Shown: piece after piece, positions 1 through 12,106 of the stretch
Layout of the letters: each line of letters opens with the position of its first letter
Numbering within the stretch: position 1 is the stretch's first letter
Assembly: GCF_000801105.2 (NCBI RefSeq)
Contig: NC_079519.1
Span: 36,927,288 to 36,991,287, forward strand
Origin: Raphanus sativus
Taxonomy: Eukaryota > Streptophyta > Magnoliopsida > Brassicales > Brassicaceae
DNA: 64,000 bases
Direction of reading: 5' to 3'
Notes under the pieces: model-generated
The model's database searches: none
What the model was told of the DNA's origin: nothing
What the model saw: only the letters and a program-made list of their open reading frames with translations
Made by a program: the position numbers and the translations under genes

Positions 1-1589
1 AATCCAACAGATGACAAAAAAAAATAATAGAGGTAGCCTGGCTCTGTTTTTAAATTTGAAAGCGCTCGTGAAGTTTTTACCGCTGCTTTTCTAGAGCAAG
101 CAAGAGACTGAAATATGATGGAAGGTCTTGTTAATTATTAAATTTGTGGGTAATTAGATAACAGAGCAAATCTTTTGGTATAATTATATTTTGGATTTAT
201 TAAACTTAAACAGACATAATTTTAGTTTTTGCTAGTACTACTATTAGTATTTGTCTGATTTTCCATTTTTCTACAATAGTTAGGTAAGTTGACATATCTT
301 AGGATAAAAATTTACTTTTTGTTAGTTAAACCTTTTATACGAACTTCACATTTGGTTGTTAATATTGTTTGTTAATATTGTCATTTTTCTATATATAATG
401 GTCACACTTTTGTGATTGTTTACTTCCAAGTACTGTGTAATACACGTTATTTCCAATTCATTTAAAAAAAAATCTTAAAATTTAATATAGGTATCAGATT
501 AAAATCCTTTTAGATCATTTTTCTTTGTTATTTTACTTTAATTTATATTGGTTTCTATTAATTTTCAAATAAACCAATTTATAAGTTTTAACATTTTTAT
601 AAATCAAAAAACTAAAAAAATGATGCTGGGTTTCGCATCATCTTCTTTTTTTTTTTTTTGGTCAAAATGTTAAATTTTCGCATCATCTTCGTCATCTATA
701 CGTCTCCTTTCAGTGTCTTCCATTCACATCTTACTCGTCCAAACATTCTCCATCCAAGTAGGGAAACTTACCGACCAATTCATCCGTAATACTCATTGGT
801 ACTGGTTTTGCTTGCAAGTAAACTTGAATGAATTACACTTATTTATCTGATTCCCTCGATTTTTGGGGCTTCTCTTTAGTTTTGAAAGGTGAGAAAGTTG
901 CATGGGATAATGATGCTCTTAATCATCCCTTTCTCAAGCTTTTATTATGTATACGATAACTGTGGTTCTTGCATCACTCACTTGATGATCCAAAACAGTC
1001 TGCAAAAATTATTAGCTTTGTGATCAAGGACTATTTTTAGTATGATTTTTTTTGTGTTTTTCAGTTTTGTTTACCAATAACAATACCAGTCTAGCCATTT
1101 TTCATATGAATGGCCCATTTCATATATTTCACTGATTTTTTTTTATTTTCATTAGAAAAATTCTTTGTTTATGGAGCAAAGGAAGGAGAAGAATAAAAAA
1201 AATAATAAGTCTTTTTGTATCTAGTTGGAGATAATAAAAAAATAGTTAAGCATATATATATATATATATATATTGTACAGTTATGCATAAATATAAACTA
1301 TAAAATAAAATAGAAATACAATAAATTGATCTACCATGTAGATTTAAACCCACTTAATTAGATTGGTGATAATTATCTAGGACTTTCATGGTAATGATTC
1401 TCAGTTTTTATGGGAAAGAAAACTTTATATTATTTTTTTGCCACGACAAATAATTTTATAATCTTATGTTATATAATTTTTATGTGGCCTTCACATTATT
1501 ATGTGATATAACTTTTTATTAAATATTCTTAATTATTCCCATTGGTTGTGGCTTGAGAGTATGCTAACAACGTTATCCAAGGATCCTTA
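1..1589. other. AT-rich spacer with one dispersed repeat copy
   Basis: I see no gene here. Positions about 757-1150 resemble 40802-41095 in the same orientation. Shared blocks include the stretch around 'catccgtaa', the stretch 'catccctttctcaagctttt', and a later block around 'catttcatat' ending in a T-run. An (AT)11 microsatellite lies at 1252-1273. The rest is low-complexity AT-rich DNA. Confidence 0.6.
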
Positions 1590-2228
1590 GAGCATTTCTG
1601 CCCATAACATCATTACACTGAAATTTGTGTATTTAGTGTAACTTTATTTTTCATTTCCAACAATTACACCAAAACCATATATATTATTCATTTTTTGGTT
1701 TTGGTAATTTAATACGTTTATTATTTATAATTGAATAATTAAATTTATCACATTTAGTTTTAAATTATTAAAATTTGGTAATTTTATTTTTCTGTTTATT
1801 TATATATTTATTTTTATATTATAGATAATATGTATATTTATTTATTTTATTTAAAATAATAGTAAAAATTAAAATTTTATACATTTTAAATAAAAAGCAC
1901 TTTTATTTTGTTACAATTTAATGTAATTGATAATACTCATTTATTTATTTTATTAGTTAAAATATAAATACAATAATAGTTTAATGTTCTAATAATGTGA
2001 AAATAAAAATAAAAATATGAGATATTCATTTCAAGTATAGTTTAAAACTAATTGATAAAACTAATTTATTTATAATTAGATTAAAAATAAAATATATTAT
2101 TTTAATATTTGGTGTGTTACTATTCATGCTATACCAAATTTGGTGGGATAATGTCTTCTTTAGTGTCTCATTTGAAATGAAGTTACACAAAATTTAATGT
2201 TTTGATGTTTCATATATAGGAGATGGCC
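1590..2228. mobile_element. Candidate non-autonomous Harbinger element (MITE)
   Basis: The stretch is bounded by TTA on both sides (1587-1589 and 2229-2231), the 3-bp duplication typical of PIF/Harbinger elements. The right end reads GGAGATGGCC before TTA, the same terminus as the full Harbinger element that ends at 31221. The left end GAGCATTTC is only a weak inverted match to it (6 of 9 bases). The interior is AT-rich with no coding capacity. The shared terminus suggests that the 27.3-31.2 kb family could mobilise it, which is inference. Confidence 0.5.
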
Positions 2229-3888
2229 TTAACAAAACTCATCTTCAACAAAACCTAGCTTTTACCTTCTCTCACTTTGCAATCTTATAAACCGCATCTA
2301 TGAGACATACTATATGTTGAGAGGCTAAGTACATAAAGACCATTAGTGCTTATTATTTAACAAAAAGAATCTATAAATAACCTAGCTTCAATTCACCCTT
2401 CAAACTTCTCAAGAGCTAGACCTTTTATAATTCTCAAATATACTACAGTACCACGAAAAACTTTCTTTAAAATAGTATAGGAATAGACTGTCTTTTGCCT
2501 CTATTCCATATGCCCTAAGGCCACTATAGCTTATGACCTCTATTCATTAATCAAGTATCAAACCAAATTTGGAAAATAGGGTTAGTTGGCTCTTAGCTTT
2601 CAAATCAGCCTCAACCGTCAATCTAAAGATCTGGAGACCAGCATAATCTTTGGTCAGTCCCACCATCATGATTAAGGACAAAATATTATTCTCGGACTTT
2701 TATCTTATTTAATACTTCCCCGAAACATTCTTTGATTATTTTTCTCCTAAGTGACACGGCTATAACACTCATAGAAACCAGTAAAATTTAGTTGTAGAAT
2801 TGCCTAGATAAATCCACAATAATTCCTAACAAATTCAACATTTTTGAGCTAACAGATCCTTTTTAGAACAAGCTGACGTACTTCTTAGAATATATAATAC
2901 TGTATATACATTTTTGTTTCTTTAATAGTAAAAGTAAATTCTAAAAATTCTAATTATTTGTTAAAATGTATAATTTTCTTCTTACAATTAACATGAGACT
3001 TCTTACATTCCCTCTTCTCTTATTACTAATTCATGAGACCTAACACCAAGTAGAAATTGTAATTAAGACAACTACTAATGGATCCACCATATAGTTTCCG
3101 CTTTAGGCTTACAGCGGACGTCTTTGTCAAATATGATTTACATGCTTCATTTGATATAATATTTTTTTAATAAATGTAAAGTCCGTGGTTGGTGAAAAGA
3201 TACCGATGTTCGAATGTTGAAAAAGAATCTTCACTTAACATCTGAGCTATACTAGTAAAAATACGACTGAGTGAGAAGGATGTGTGGGCGACTGATTAAG
3301 TTCGTATCAGTTATTAAGTATCTGTTTTCCACTTAACATTTTTACCCAAAAAAAAATCTGCCTTCTAGTGTAACTGTGGAATTGTCGGACCATTAGTTAT
3401 GTGTAATTAATTGAAAACATGGAGCGAAAAATGTTAATTGAGGGATTAGAAGGACTTTTAATTTTTTAACAGAAAAAGAAAAAAGTTAAAAGAACCTACT
3501 GACGTCTTGTTTACGAACAATATATATAAGCTCCGTGTTACTTGTGCATGGAAATGGAAGGCAAAATAATCAAAACTCGTGTGCACAGTCAATTATAATG
3601 TGGCAATGTATGGCGCTGTAATTAGAAAATTATATTAGACAAACAAAGAAAGAGATAATAATAAAAAGTAGCATAACACAAAGCAATTCGATATTAAATT
3701 TCAAGCGTGATGGATCACACAATCACGGAAACACAACGAGGAATACATAGAAACCCCATAAAATACACGATGCACTCACAACAACATCTTACTTCGTCTT
3801 TTTTTTTTGCTAAAAACATCTTACTTTGTCACAAGTAAATGTCTAAAAAATAACACTTGCATCTTATTTTTGGCACAACAACATATAG
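2229..3888. other. Gene-free AT-rich spacer
   Basis: No open reading frame of note, no RNA gene and no clear transposon end was seen. The right part (about 3500-3880) lies just downstream of the CEP gene on the minus strand and probably holds its 3' region. Confidence 0.5.
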
Positions 3889-4119
3889 CTAGTGACCGAT
3901 TCCTGGACTATTCCCGGGTTTGGTAGGCCGGAACGCATCCAAGGAATGATCTTCTGTCTCTAACTTGCTTGAAATATTCAAACCGCGATCAATAGTTTTC
4001 TTCGTGATACTAGAGATCCCCAAATATTTCAGACGTCGGGCGTCAACGATCTGAGATTCTTGGATGACAGTCAGCACTATTAGTAGTAAAACCATGGTAG
4101 TCAAGCTGCATTTAGCCAT
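3889..4119 (-). CDS. C-terminally encoded peptide (CEP) precursor, one CEP domain
   Basis: The 76-aa secreted pre-propeptide has a hydrophobic signal peptide at residues 1-27 (LLLIVLTVIQ core, likely cleaved after VDA), a variable linker, and a single CEP motif at the extreme C terminus (residues 62-76, AFRPTKPGNSPGIGH). CEPs are processed to about 15-residue hydroxyproline peptides that act through LRR receptor kinases in root growth and nitrogen-demand signalling. The mature peptide ends exactly at the stop codon, as in many CEPs. The frame is intact and has no intron. A TATA-like CATAAATAG (reverse strand, about 4250-4260) lies roughly 135 bp upstream of the ATG. A second CEP gene follows at 5.7 kb in the same orientation, so this is a local family pair. 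It resembles Arabidopsis CEP5/CEP6-type genes, but I do not assign a specific orthologue. Confidence 0.9.
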   Translation of the reverse strand: MAKCSLTTMVLLLIVLTVIQESQIVDARRLKYLGISSITKKTIDRGLNISSKLETEDHSLDAFRPTKPGNSPGIGH

Positions 4120-4544
4120 AGCAATAATAATTAGTGATAGTGATAATTTCTAGATTACACGAAATGGATAAAAAGGTTAGGAAATATATATGTACGAAGA
4201 CTGTTTGATAAGGTTTTAATGTATGTATGAATGGCTTCAACTCTGAGATGGCTATTTATGGAGAAGACAAATGACTAGTTGGACCATGCATATGTACCTC
4301 CAACAAACAAAGCCAATAAATTATTCATTTAAAACAATTAATATAAAGACACATGGAAAATAACTAGGAGTTTATTTATAATTCCAATCTTCTGGGAAGA
4401 TTCCTTCAGTGAGCTCATATGCGAATTTGCAAGAATGGCACTGCTAATTTGCTATAGTAGAACATAAACGTATGAATAAGTACATGCATGCCCAAAACAA
4501 AACAAAAATACGAATTATATATGTTAATGTAAATATGTTATGAA

Positions 4545-4610
4545 GCACCAGTGGTCTAGTGGTAGAATAGTACCCTGCCACGGCTCAATCCCGGGCTCCC
4601 GGCTGGTGCA
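4545..4610 (+). pseudogene. Damaged tRNA-Gly (GCC) gene
   Basis: The 5' half is a good plant tRNA-Gly: acceptor strand GCACCAG, D arm GTCTAGTGGTAGAAT with an intact box A, and an anticodon arm CTGCCAC with anticodon GCC. The 3' acceptor strand CTGGTGCA also pairs. The variable loop and T arm are about 5 nt short, and the box B consensus GGTTCGA is absent; CTCAATCCCGGGCTCCCGG stands in its place. The length is 66 nt instead of 71. Without box B and a normal T arm it is probably neither transcribed nor functional. Confidence 0.8.
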
Positions 4611-4619
4611 TTTCTTTTT

Positions 4620-5712
4620 CTTTTGAACATGTAATTTTTATACTGTTGAAGTGTTGAATGCAAAAGCAAATTTTGGTTGAGTGACTGTGTCTACTCCGAG
4701 GGCATATATCGCTTTAAAAGCTTTTGTTTTAAAGATGATTAAAATTATATACTGACAAGTGAGAAGTGGTTAGTCTCTTTGCCCTTTTTTGTATAAAATA
4801 TATATATACCCTTCAAATGGTGATTGGTGAAGAAAATACATAAGCCCTTCAAGTATATATATATACACAATCACCATTTAACAGACAATTTCCTTGCATT
4901 TTTTGTAATTCTTAATAAACAATAAGACGATGTTGAAAAGGTGTATCATTCACCAAAGTGCATCATTCCCATTACAACAAAGAAGAATCATTAGTTATCT
5001 TCTTACATCATTTTTTTTTTTGGAAAGAGCTGTATATCAACCCCATCTATTTTTTTTTTGAACAAAATCAACCCCATCTGTTATTTTCATCATTTTCTAT
5101 ATCTATATTGTACCATTTCAACTTCAACTAAACAGAGCATGAACAGGAAAAAGAATTTCTTCTTTATTGTTTGTTTTTAATGCGCTATATTAACTATTTA
5201 CTTGTACTAATTAATAGAACTCAATTAAATCATTTTCTTGTTCCTGTTTAGGAAATCTCTAAACCTTCTTTTTTTTTTTGCATCGCCAACCACTTTTAAT
5301 CATTTAAAAAAAAATCCAAAATGTAATATAAGATATCTTATTTAAAAAAAATCTAAATGCTTTCTTTATAAGCTCTCAAATTCTACTTTTTCAGTCCAAT
5401 GTCCTAATCGCTAGACAATGGAACCATTTAAGTTCTACTTTTTCGCATGATGGCGAGTAGTAAGCAGCTTCACTACGAAGTGCTATATATTAACATGCAA
5501 ACTCATGCAAGAAATTAAAGTTTGAAATTAATCAAACACAAACCGTAGTTTAACCTTATTAATGAACTAGGGTAACTCTTGATCAACCAAACTTACAAAT
5601 GAAATATCGTACACTACATACAATAAATTAAACTTACTTAACGCAGTAATATAAAATACATATTACTTTAGTAAAATCAACCAAGAAGTGTGCTTAAATA
5701 TTAGAACATTTT
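4620..5712. other. Spacer between the two CEP genes
   Basis: AT-rich with no gene seen. There is a short imperfect inverted repeat around 4808-4880 ('aatggtgattg' and 'caatcaccatt' arms) and several T-runs. No transposon ends could be assigned with confidence. Confidence 0.5.
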
Positions 5713-6012
5713 CTACGCCTTAAGCTCATTGTTGACAACATGTCCAGAGCCGAGACTATGTCCTGGTGTCATAGGCTTGATGTCATCTTTAAACCCTTCT
5801 GCTATTTCATTATTCTCCTTTAATTTATGACCAATCCCCGGACTATTACCCGGATAAGTAGGCCCAAAATCTTCAGTATTACCGGCTGTGAAATGTTGTT
5901 CACGATCTGCACTGTCGGTTTCTCGCAACTGTCTTGCTTCAGTGTATTGTATCTTATAACATGCCATCGAAATGAAGAGAATGGTAAGAACGATATAAAT
6001 TGAGATTTTCAT
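5713..6012 (-). CDS. CEP precursor, two CEP domains
   Basis: The 99-aa secreted precursor has a hydrophobic signal peptide (residues 1-26, cleavage probably after TEA) and two CEP motifs. The first, residues 48-62 (DFGPTYPGNSPGIGH), is close to the canonical form. The second, residues 77-91 (DIKPMTPGHSLGSGH), keeps the TPGHS core and GSGH end but has leucine where the family normally has the second proline, so one hydroxylation site is lost. Eight residues follow it. Single exon, frame intact. A TATA box (TTATAAAAA on the minus strand, about 6119-6128) sits roughly 110 bp upstream of the ATG, which supports this start. It is probably a tandem relative of the CEP gene at 3.9 kb. Confidence 0.9.
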   Translation of the reverse strand: MKISIYIVLTILFISMACYKIQYTEARQLRETDSADREQHFTAGNTEDFGPTYPGNSPGIGHKLKENNEIAEGFKDDIKPMTPGHSLGSGHVVNNELKA

Positions 6013-7214
6013 GTTAACCTTTTCTTGTGTGGGGGATTGGTTTCTAGGGTTATGAGAGAAGAGAGTTGAGACTACAAGACTTTGGGTTATGTTTTTAAGT
6101 TACTTCGAAAGAGAGATCGTTTTTATAAGCGTAAGTGAGTGGAAGTTGAACAATGGGCACAGTGGTTTAATTTCGACCGTTCGTGTATCAGTTTCCAAAA
6201 TAATAGGAGAACTATAAAACAAAGGGGTAATAGTATTAAACATATGCTATAATAGACAGTCGATGGAGGGCATATAGCCAAAGCTGAAAGAAGGATTTCA
6301 AATGGTCCATTGGTATATTTTAATGTTAATATATAATATCAGAAACGTCTGTTTCGATCATCATGAAATATAAATCAACTTTACATTCATAATTTTAAGG
6401 TTGAATTGTTATTTACTAGTAAATAAATCAAATATATTTTTACACGATAATTTTACGCGACACAATCTAAGCTTGTGATTTTCAACAGAGGTTCTGAATC
6501 TCTCGTAGTGCTCCATTGTTGAATAATACCAATTCACACTTGTTAGTTTGCCGGTGGAAATAAATAAAGGCAGGTGGCGAATATGGTTACTGCTATTTAA
6601 GATTTTGACCATGGAGTAATGCATTTTCAGAAGTTGAAACTGAGATAGAGAAAAAGAAAAATTTGTAATTGTAAGCATAAACGTGATTAGTTTTAAAATG
6701 AAATAATACTCTTTCTGTACTCAAAAATGATGTTATATATAGACTTTTTGTTGTACTTTACATTAATACTATAAGTGTTGTGAACAGCCGTCGTTAGGTT
6801 AGAAGAAAAATAGAGAAGAAAACGTATTGAGGCAAATACCCGTTTAAGGTTTCTTATTAATGATGGGATTAATAATTTACAAATCTTTAAACTCATATTT
6901 ATACAGCCTAAAAAAAACCCGATTTCTTTTACCCAATAGAAATAGTAATTTTCCTAAACCGAAAAGGCATACCGTACCCACGACTACGTCCGATTCACGA
7001 GTGCTGAATATTTTACTGATATATTAGAGATTTAAGACACGCAGATGCAACAATAAGTTTTCAAAGGTTAATTAAGTTCCACAAAAGCCGCCCTTCCCTA
7101 ACCCTAGAAAGACACTGATACTAGAAGGACCCCCTTCCATCTGGTCATCTCCGTGTATTGATAATATATAAAATAATACAAACGCTTTATATATACTTTA
7201 GCTTTTAATATAAA
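6013..7214. other. CEP promoter region and AT-rich spacer
   Basis: Upstream region of the two-domain CEP gene, including its TATA box near 6120. The open frames on the minus strand at 6409-6896 have no recognisable domains and AT-driven composition, so I do not call them genes. Confidence 0.5.
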
Positions 7215-7246
7215 CTAGATTTTGACCCGCGCTTTTGAAGCGCGGG
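7215..7246 (-). mobile_element. Helitron 3' terminus, minus orientation
   Basis: Read on the minus strand, a perfect hairpin CCCGCGCTT-loop-AAGCGCGGG (7226-7246) is followed 8 bases later by CTAG (7215-7218) and then T. This is the standard Helitron 3' end: hairpin, short gap, CTRR, insertion before T. The element body must extend to the right, with AT-rich sequence and the tandem repeats at 7.6-7.8 kb as plausible parts. I could not fix its 5' TC end. Confidence 0.8.
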
Positions 7247-7634
7247 ATATTTTACGATAAAAAATATTACTAATAATTTAACAAATATTTTGGTAATTTT
7301 TAAAGAGTGTGTATTTAAAATATTTTTGTATTTAAATCAGTATTTTTAAATTCAACCCGATTGTGATTATACCGGTTAATCCGGAGATCTGACAATTCAA
7401 TTTATGTTTTTAAAATATTCATATTAAAAAATCACTAAAACCCGAGACTAACCGATTGAACTGATGGATGACCGATATGTAATCTAATTGGATTTAAATT
7501 GTAAAAGTTTCATAATTTGTAATCTTATAATCGGAATTTTAAAGTTCACTATTTTGCAATTTATGAAATTATGACATTTCTACAAAATTTTAAAGAGAAA
7601 ATGATAGATATAAAATAATTAAGATTAATTATTG

Positions 7635-7790
7635 TATTATTTGGAAACATTGATAGTAGTATAAAAATATATTGTTTGGAAATATTGATAGTAGTATAAA
7701 GAAATAAGTATATTGTTTGGAAACATTAATAGTATTATAAAGAAATAAGTATATTGTTTGGAAACATTGATAATAATATAAAGAAATGAA
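7635..7790. repeat. Tandem repeat, about 40-bp unit, four diverged copies
   Basis: Four consecutive copies of a roughly 40-bp unit beginning 'attgtttggaaacattgat' and continuing with 'agtagtataaagaaataag'. Copies differ by a few substitutions and small indels. It probably lies inside the Helitron whose 3' end is at 7215. No coding potential. Confidence 0.75.
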
Positions 7791-9082
7791 CATTAGTGAT
7801 TTAATGTATGTTTAATTATAAAGTATAAAGGTGTATTTAATTTAAAAACTTACAAAATAAATGTTAGGTCCAACAGAATGTTTCTGTTTTAATAAGATAG
7901 ATGTGATGATAGATGAAGAATTGCAAATAAAAATTTTAACATTGAAAATTTACTGTAAATAATTCAAATTTTTCAGGGTAGATAAATCTAAATAACCAAT
8001 AAACAATATTAAAAACCTCAAAAAAACATAAATAATAAAGAAAAAATTAGATTTAAAATGACAAAATAAACACAATGTATTATGTTTAATAATTTAAATA
8101 AAACACTTTTTATAAATTAAACTTAATATGGGTTATTCAGTCAAATATTTAATTCATACAAATAATCCGGTTAACATATATGTATGATCAAAACCTAAAT
8201 TACAAGTACAATCTCAAGGAAATTAATATCTAAGTTAATATTAAAATGAACAGAATTTTTCGTAAATATCACATAATGTAATGTAAAGTTTTAGTTAGTG
8301 TTAATGTTTTAATAAGAAACATTAAAACTTAAAGTATATAATGAACTTTAAAAATAATTTAAATGAGTTATCCGAACTCAAACGAACCCGCAAAGATCCG
8401 AACCAAAATTTAGAAATATCCGAATAGGACTGAAATCTTTGACTGCGGAAACCCGAAACCCAAACAGACCCAGACCAACCCCGAATGGGTTTAATAACAA
8501 TATTATATTTATTTTTTAATTTTAGTTTAAATGAAAGTTCTAAATTCAATAAAACTTATTTTGAAGATTTATATTAGAACTTTTAAAAGAATATTTTATT
8601 TTATTTATGTATGTATATATTTTATATATGTATATTTATATACGTGTATATATATTAATGTTTAAAAACTATATTAAATAGTTTTAGTTTAAAGTTTTTA
8701 TAAAATAAAAAATATATTGTTAGTGAATTTAAAGTAAATTAAAATAAAAATTATTTATAATATTTTATTAAAACATAAATTAAGACATTAAAAATATTTA
8801 AAAGGTTATTTATCCGTCTGCAACCGCAAACGCTAGAGGGAACCAACTTTTGATATTATGAGATTTGTAGTGGTTTGTGTGATATTTGATTAATTATGAT
8901 AATATTAAGTGTTTTGATTTATTTTGTTAGTATTAATTATCAAAATATTAAGTGACGATTTTGATCAACTATTAATACTTAGATGCACTTATTAAGTGAC
9001 CATTTTGATGCGGTTAGTATTTTTTAAGTATTTTATGCCGTGACCATTTTGATGCCGTGACCATTAAGTGACGGTTTTGAAT
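7791..9082. other. AT-rich repeat-derived spacer
   Basis: No gene. Around 8370-8490 there is a stretch of repeated 'ccgaacc/ccgaaac' words like the arms of the palindromic element at 43.1-44.0 kb, probably an eroded relative. The remainder is low-complexity AT-rich DNA. Confidence 0.45.
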
Positions 9083-9877
9083 CAGTGTTTTCAAATCCGG
9101 ACCGAACCGGCGGTCGGACCGGGTTCAACCATGAACCGGACACCAAGCCGGGTTGGGTTAATGCTAAAACTCAATCAAAGTTGAACCGGTTAAAAACCCA
9201 TATTGAACCGTTAAAAACCCGGGAACCGGTGATCCAACAAACCGGTTAAACCCTGGTTCGTATAGAAAACAAAAATTTTGTTAATAAAATAATTAGTTTT
9301 CTTCAAAATAAAAAATAGGATTTTTGACAAACTACAACTCAAGGTATTTTTGTCTTTGACATCTTTTTGTTTTTAAATCTGTGATGTTTCACAAGGTATT
9401 TTATAATTTTTAAAGTATTATTTTTATGGGTGAAATTAATAATTGAAAACTTACGTTTATGTCTTTGATTTTCTTTGCAAAACCTTTGCAGTGTACTAAG
9501 CAATTGAAGAGAATGATCAAGAAATTCCACTTCTATCAAATTTAGACATAAAAAATCAACGACCGTCACAATATGTATCTAATTTTTCTAAAAGATGATA
9601 ACGATTTATAGTGATAAAAACCTGAAAAGTAATCTTTAAATGTATTTTTTCTATTGATATAGATTTCGACGATTAGATTTTTTTATTACTTTTATTATAT
9701 TTCAGTTTGCTATTTTCTAAATTTATTTGTTAAAATATGCATATTATATACAAAACATTATAAAATTCAGTTGAGTACATCAAACCCGGTCGAACCCAAT
9801 CGAACCAGGTCGAACCACATTGACCCGTGACCCAAAATATTTCCGGTTCGCTTGCTGGTCCGGTTTTAAAAACACTG
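9083..9877. mobile_element. hAT-like non-autonomous DNA transposon
   Basis: The ends are inverted: CAGTGTTTTCAAATCCGGAC at the left, and CAGTGTTTTTAAAACCGGAC on the reverse strand at the right. The flanks carry GTTTTGAAT (left) and GTTTTGAT (right), an 8-bp target duplication with one extra A. An 8-bp duplication with CAGTG-type ends fits the hAT superfamily. Sub-terminal regions are rich in 'accggttc' words. There is no transposase. Confidence 0.65.
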
Positions 9878-10345
9878 GTTTTGATCAACTATTAATATTT
9901 GATTAGTATTTTTTCAATTAAATTTAGATGCAATTATTAAGTTGGGTTGGATCCTTTGCAGATTTGGTATTAACAAATTCCCTGATTTTAAGATTTATAT
10001 ACAATAAAGGAAATATAATATTATGAGAATCGTGTATCTCTCTAAAAATTTAATTGAATTAATTTTTTTTGAAAATTTTGTAAAAAGTTAGAAATAGAAA
10101 ATAAGGATTTCACGGGATTTATAAGATCAATTATAAATTTAGTATACATTTTTCTGGACTAATAAATTTAGTTCACTTAAGTTGTTTCTTTCTTAAGATT
10201 TTTAAGATATTTTTTTGGTTTAAAAAATTAATGGGTTACCAAAAATGCAAAACTACAGTGTTTTGATGGCAGTGGCATGTCATTGTAATTTTTGTGCAAA
10301 ATTCAGGGCTAAGTACTATTTGTACTTCAGTTTTAATAGATTAGA

Positions 10346-12106
10346 TTAGGTGTTTTCAAACACCTTGTGCATGAATAAAAGTTTTAAAATTTAAATTTAT
10401 TTTAAAATACAAATTTTGTTAACTTTTGATTTTATTATTTGCTTACAATATATATTCTTAATTTAATCATATGTAAAAATTTAAGATTAAAAAATATTTT
10501 TTTATTAAATGTATATTTAGTAATATATATGTATATATTTAAAATTATAATTTTGAAATATTATTTAATTTATATCTTTTTGTTAAAATATATTAAATCA
10601 AATTTTGTAAATGTAAGAGAAAATTTTGTTAAGTGTATAATTATTAAAACATAAAAATAAATATTTTTCTAAAATTTATGGACACTAAAAATAAACTAAA
10701 AGTATTGTGATTAGAAAATTACATTTAAAAACTGTATAATTTTGAAGAACTGTTTTACTAAAAATAGTTATAAAATAAAATTAAATTTTTAAAATTCCAA
10801 AATAATATTATATTTCTATTTATAACATTATATTATTTATTGCTATATTAATGATGTTCTATGAGTTATTACCATATATTAAAAATCTACTAAAAATACA
10901 AATCAATAATAAATGTAAATGTCCATGTCACTATTTTTAAAAAAATATTCCTTTTTAAAAAAAATGCATAGTATTTTGAAGAATTGTTTTAGTAATAAAA
11001 ATTATATACTTATAAAAATATAGCTAAATAATATTTCGAAATTTTAATTATTATTATATTTCTATTTAATTTATTATTTATTGTTATATTAATTATGATA
11101 TATAAGTTATTACCATATTTTAAAAACAACTTTAAATATCAATCAATATTAAATGTAAATATGTAATAATGCTCTATAAGGTATTACCATATTTTTAAAA
11201 AATCATCTTAAATATAAATCAACACTAAATAATCATATGTAAAACTTTAAGATTAAAAAAATATTTTTATTAAATGAATATTTAGTAATATATATGTATA
11301 TATTTAAAATTACAATTTTGAAATATTCTTTAATTTATATCTTTTTGTTAGAATATATTAAATCAAATTTTGTAAATGTAAGAGAAAAATTTGTTAAGTG
11401 TATAATTATCAAAACATAAAACTAAATAATTTTCTAAAATTTATGGATATTAAAAATAAACTAATGGTATTGGGATTAGAAAACATTTTAAAACTGTATA
11501 ATTTTGAAGAATTGTTTTACTAATAATAATAATTATAAAATTAAATTAAATTTTGAAAATTCCAAAATAATATTATATTTCTATTTAGAACATTATATTA
11601 TTTATTATTATATTAATGATGATCTATGAATTATTATCATATTTTAAAACCTACTAAAAATATAAATCAACCATAAATGTAAATGTCCATGTCATTATTT
11701 AAAGAATTTTTTTTTAATGCATAGTATTTTGAAGAATTGTTTTTGTAATAAAAATTATATACTTATAAAAATATAGCTAAATAATATTTCGAAATTGTAA
11801 TTATTATTATATTTCTATTTAATTTATTATTTATTGTTATATTAATTATGATATATAAGTTATTATTATATTTTAAAAACTTACCTTAAATATAAATAAA
11901 TATTAAATGTAAATATGTCATAATGATCTATAAGTTATTACTATATTTTTTTAAATTATCTTAAATATAAATCAACATTAAATGTAAATATCCATGTCAT
12001 AATTTAATTCAAATCATGTCATCAATGTTAGTGTGTCATATCATCATTTTTTCTTTCAAAATTAATATGGTGATGACACATGTCAAAATCACTTCTCAAA
12101 TATAGA
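10346..12106 (-). mobile_element. Non-autonomous Helitron with internal tandem duplication
   Basis: On the minus strand the element begins TCTATATTTGAGAAGTGATTT (from 12106) and ends CACCTAA (10346), a CTRR variant preceded by an imperfect hairpin around 'tgcacaaggtgt'. Its ends match the elements at 14.8-16.2 kb. The body contains a diverged direct duplication with a period of about 766 bp: the copy starting near 10465 resembles the copy starting near 11231, for example 'ttttgtaaatgtaagag' in both. AT-rich and non-coding. Confidence 0.65.

Noticed and set aside
5395..5430. tRNA-like stretch ('cctaatcgctagacaatggaacca')
   Set aside because: No acceptor stem or T arm can be paired around it.
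10439..10654. 71-codon frame rich in Ile/Leu/Tyr
   Set aside because: Lies in an AT-rich Helitron body; composition alone explains it.
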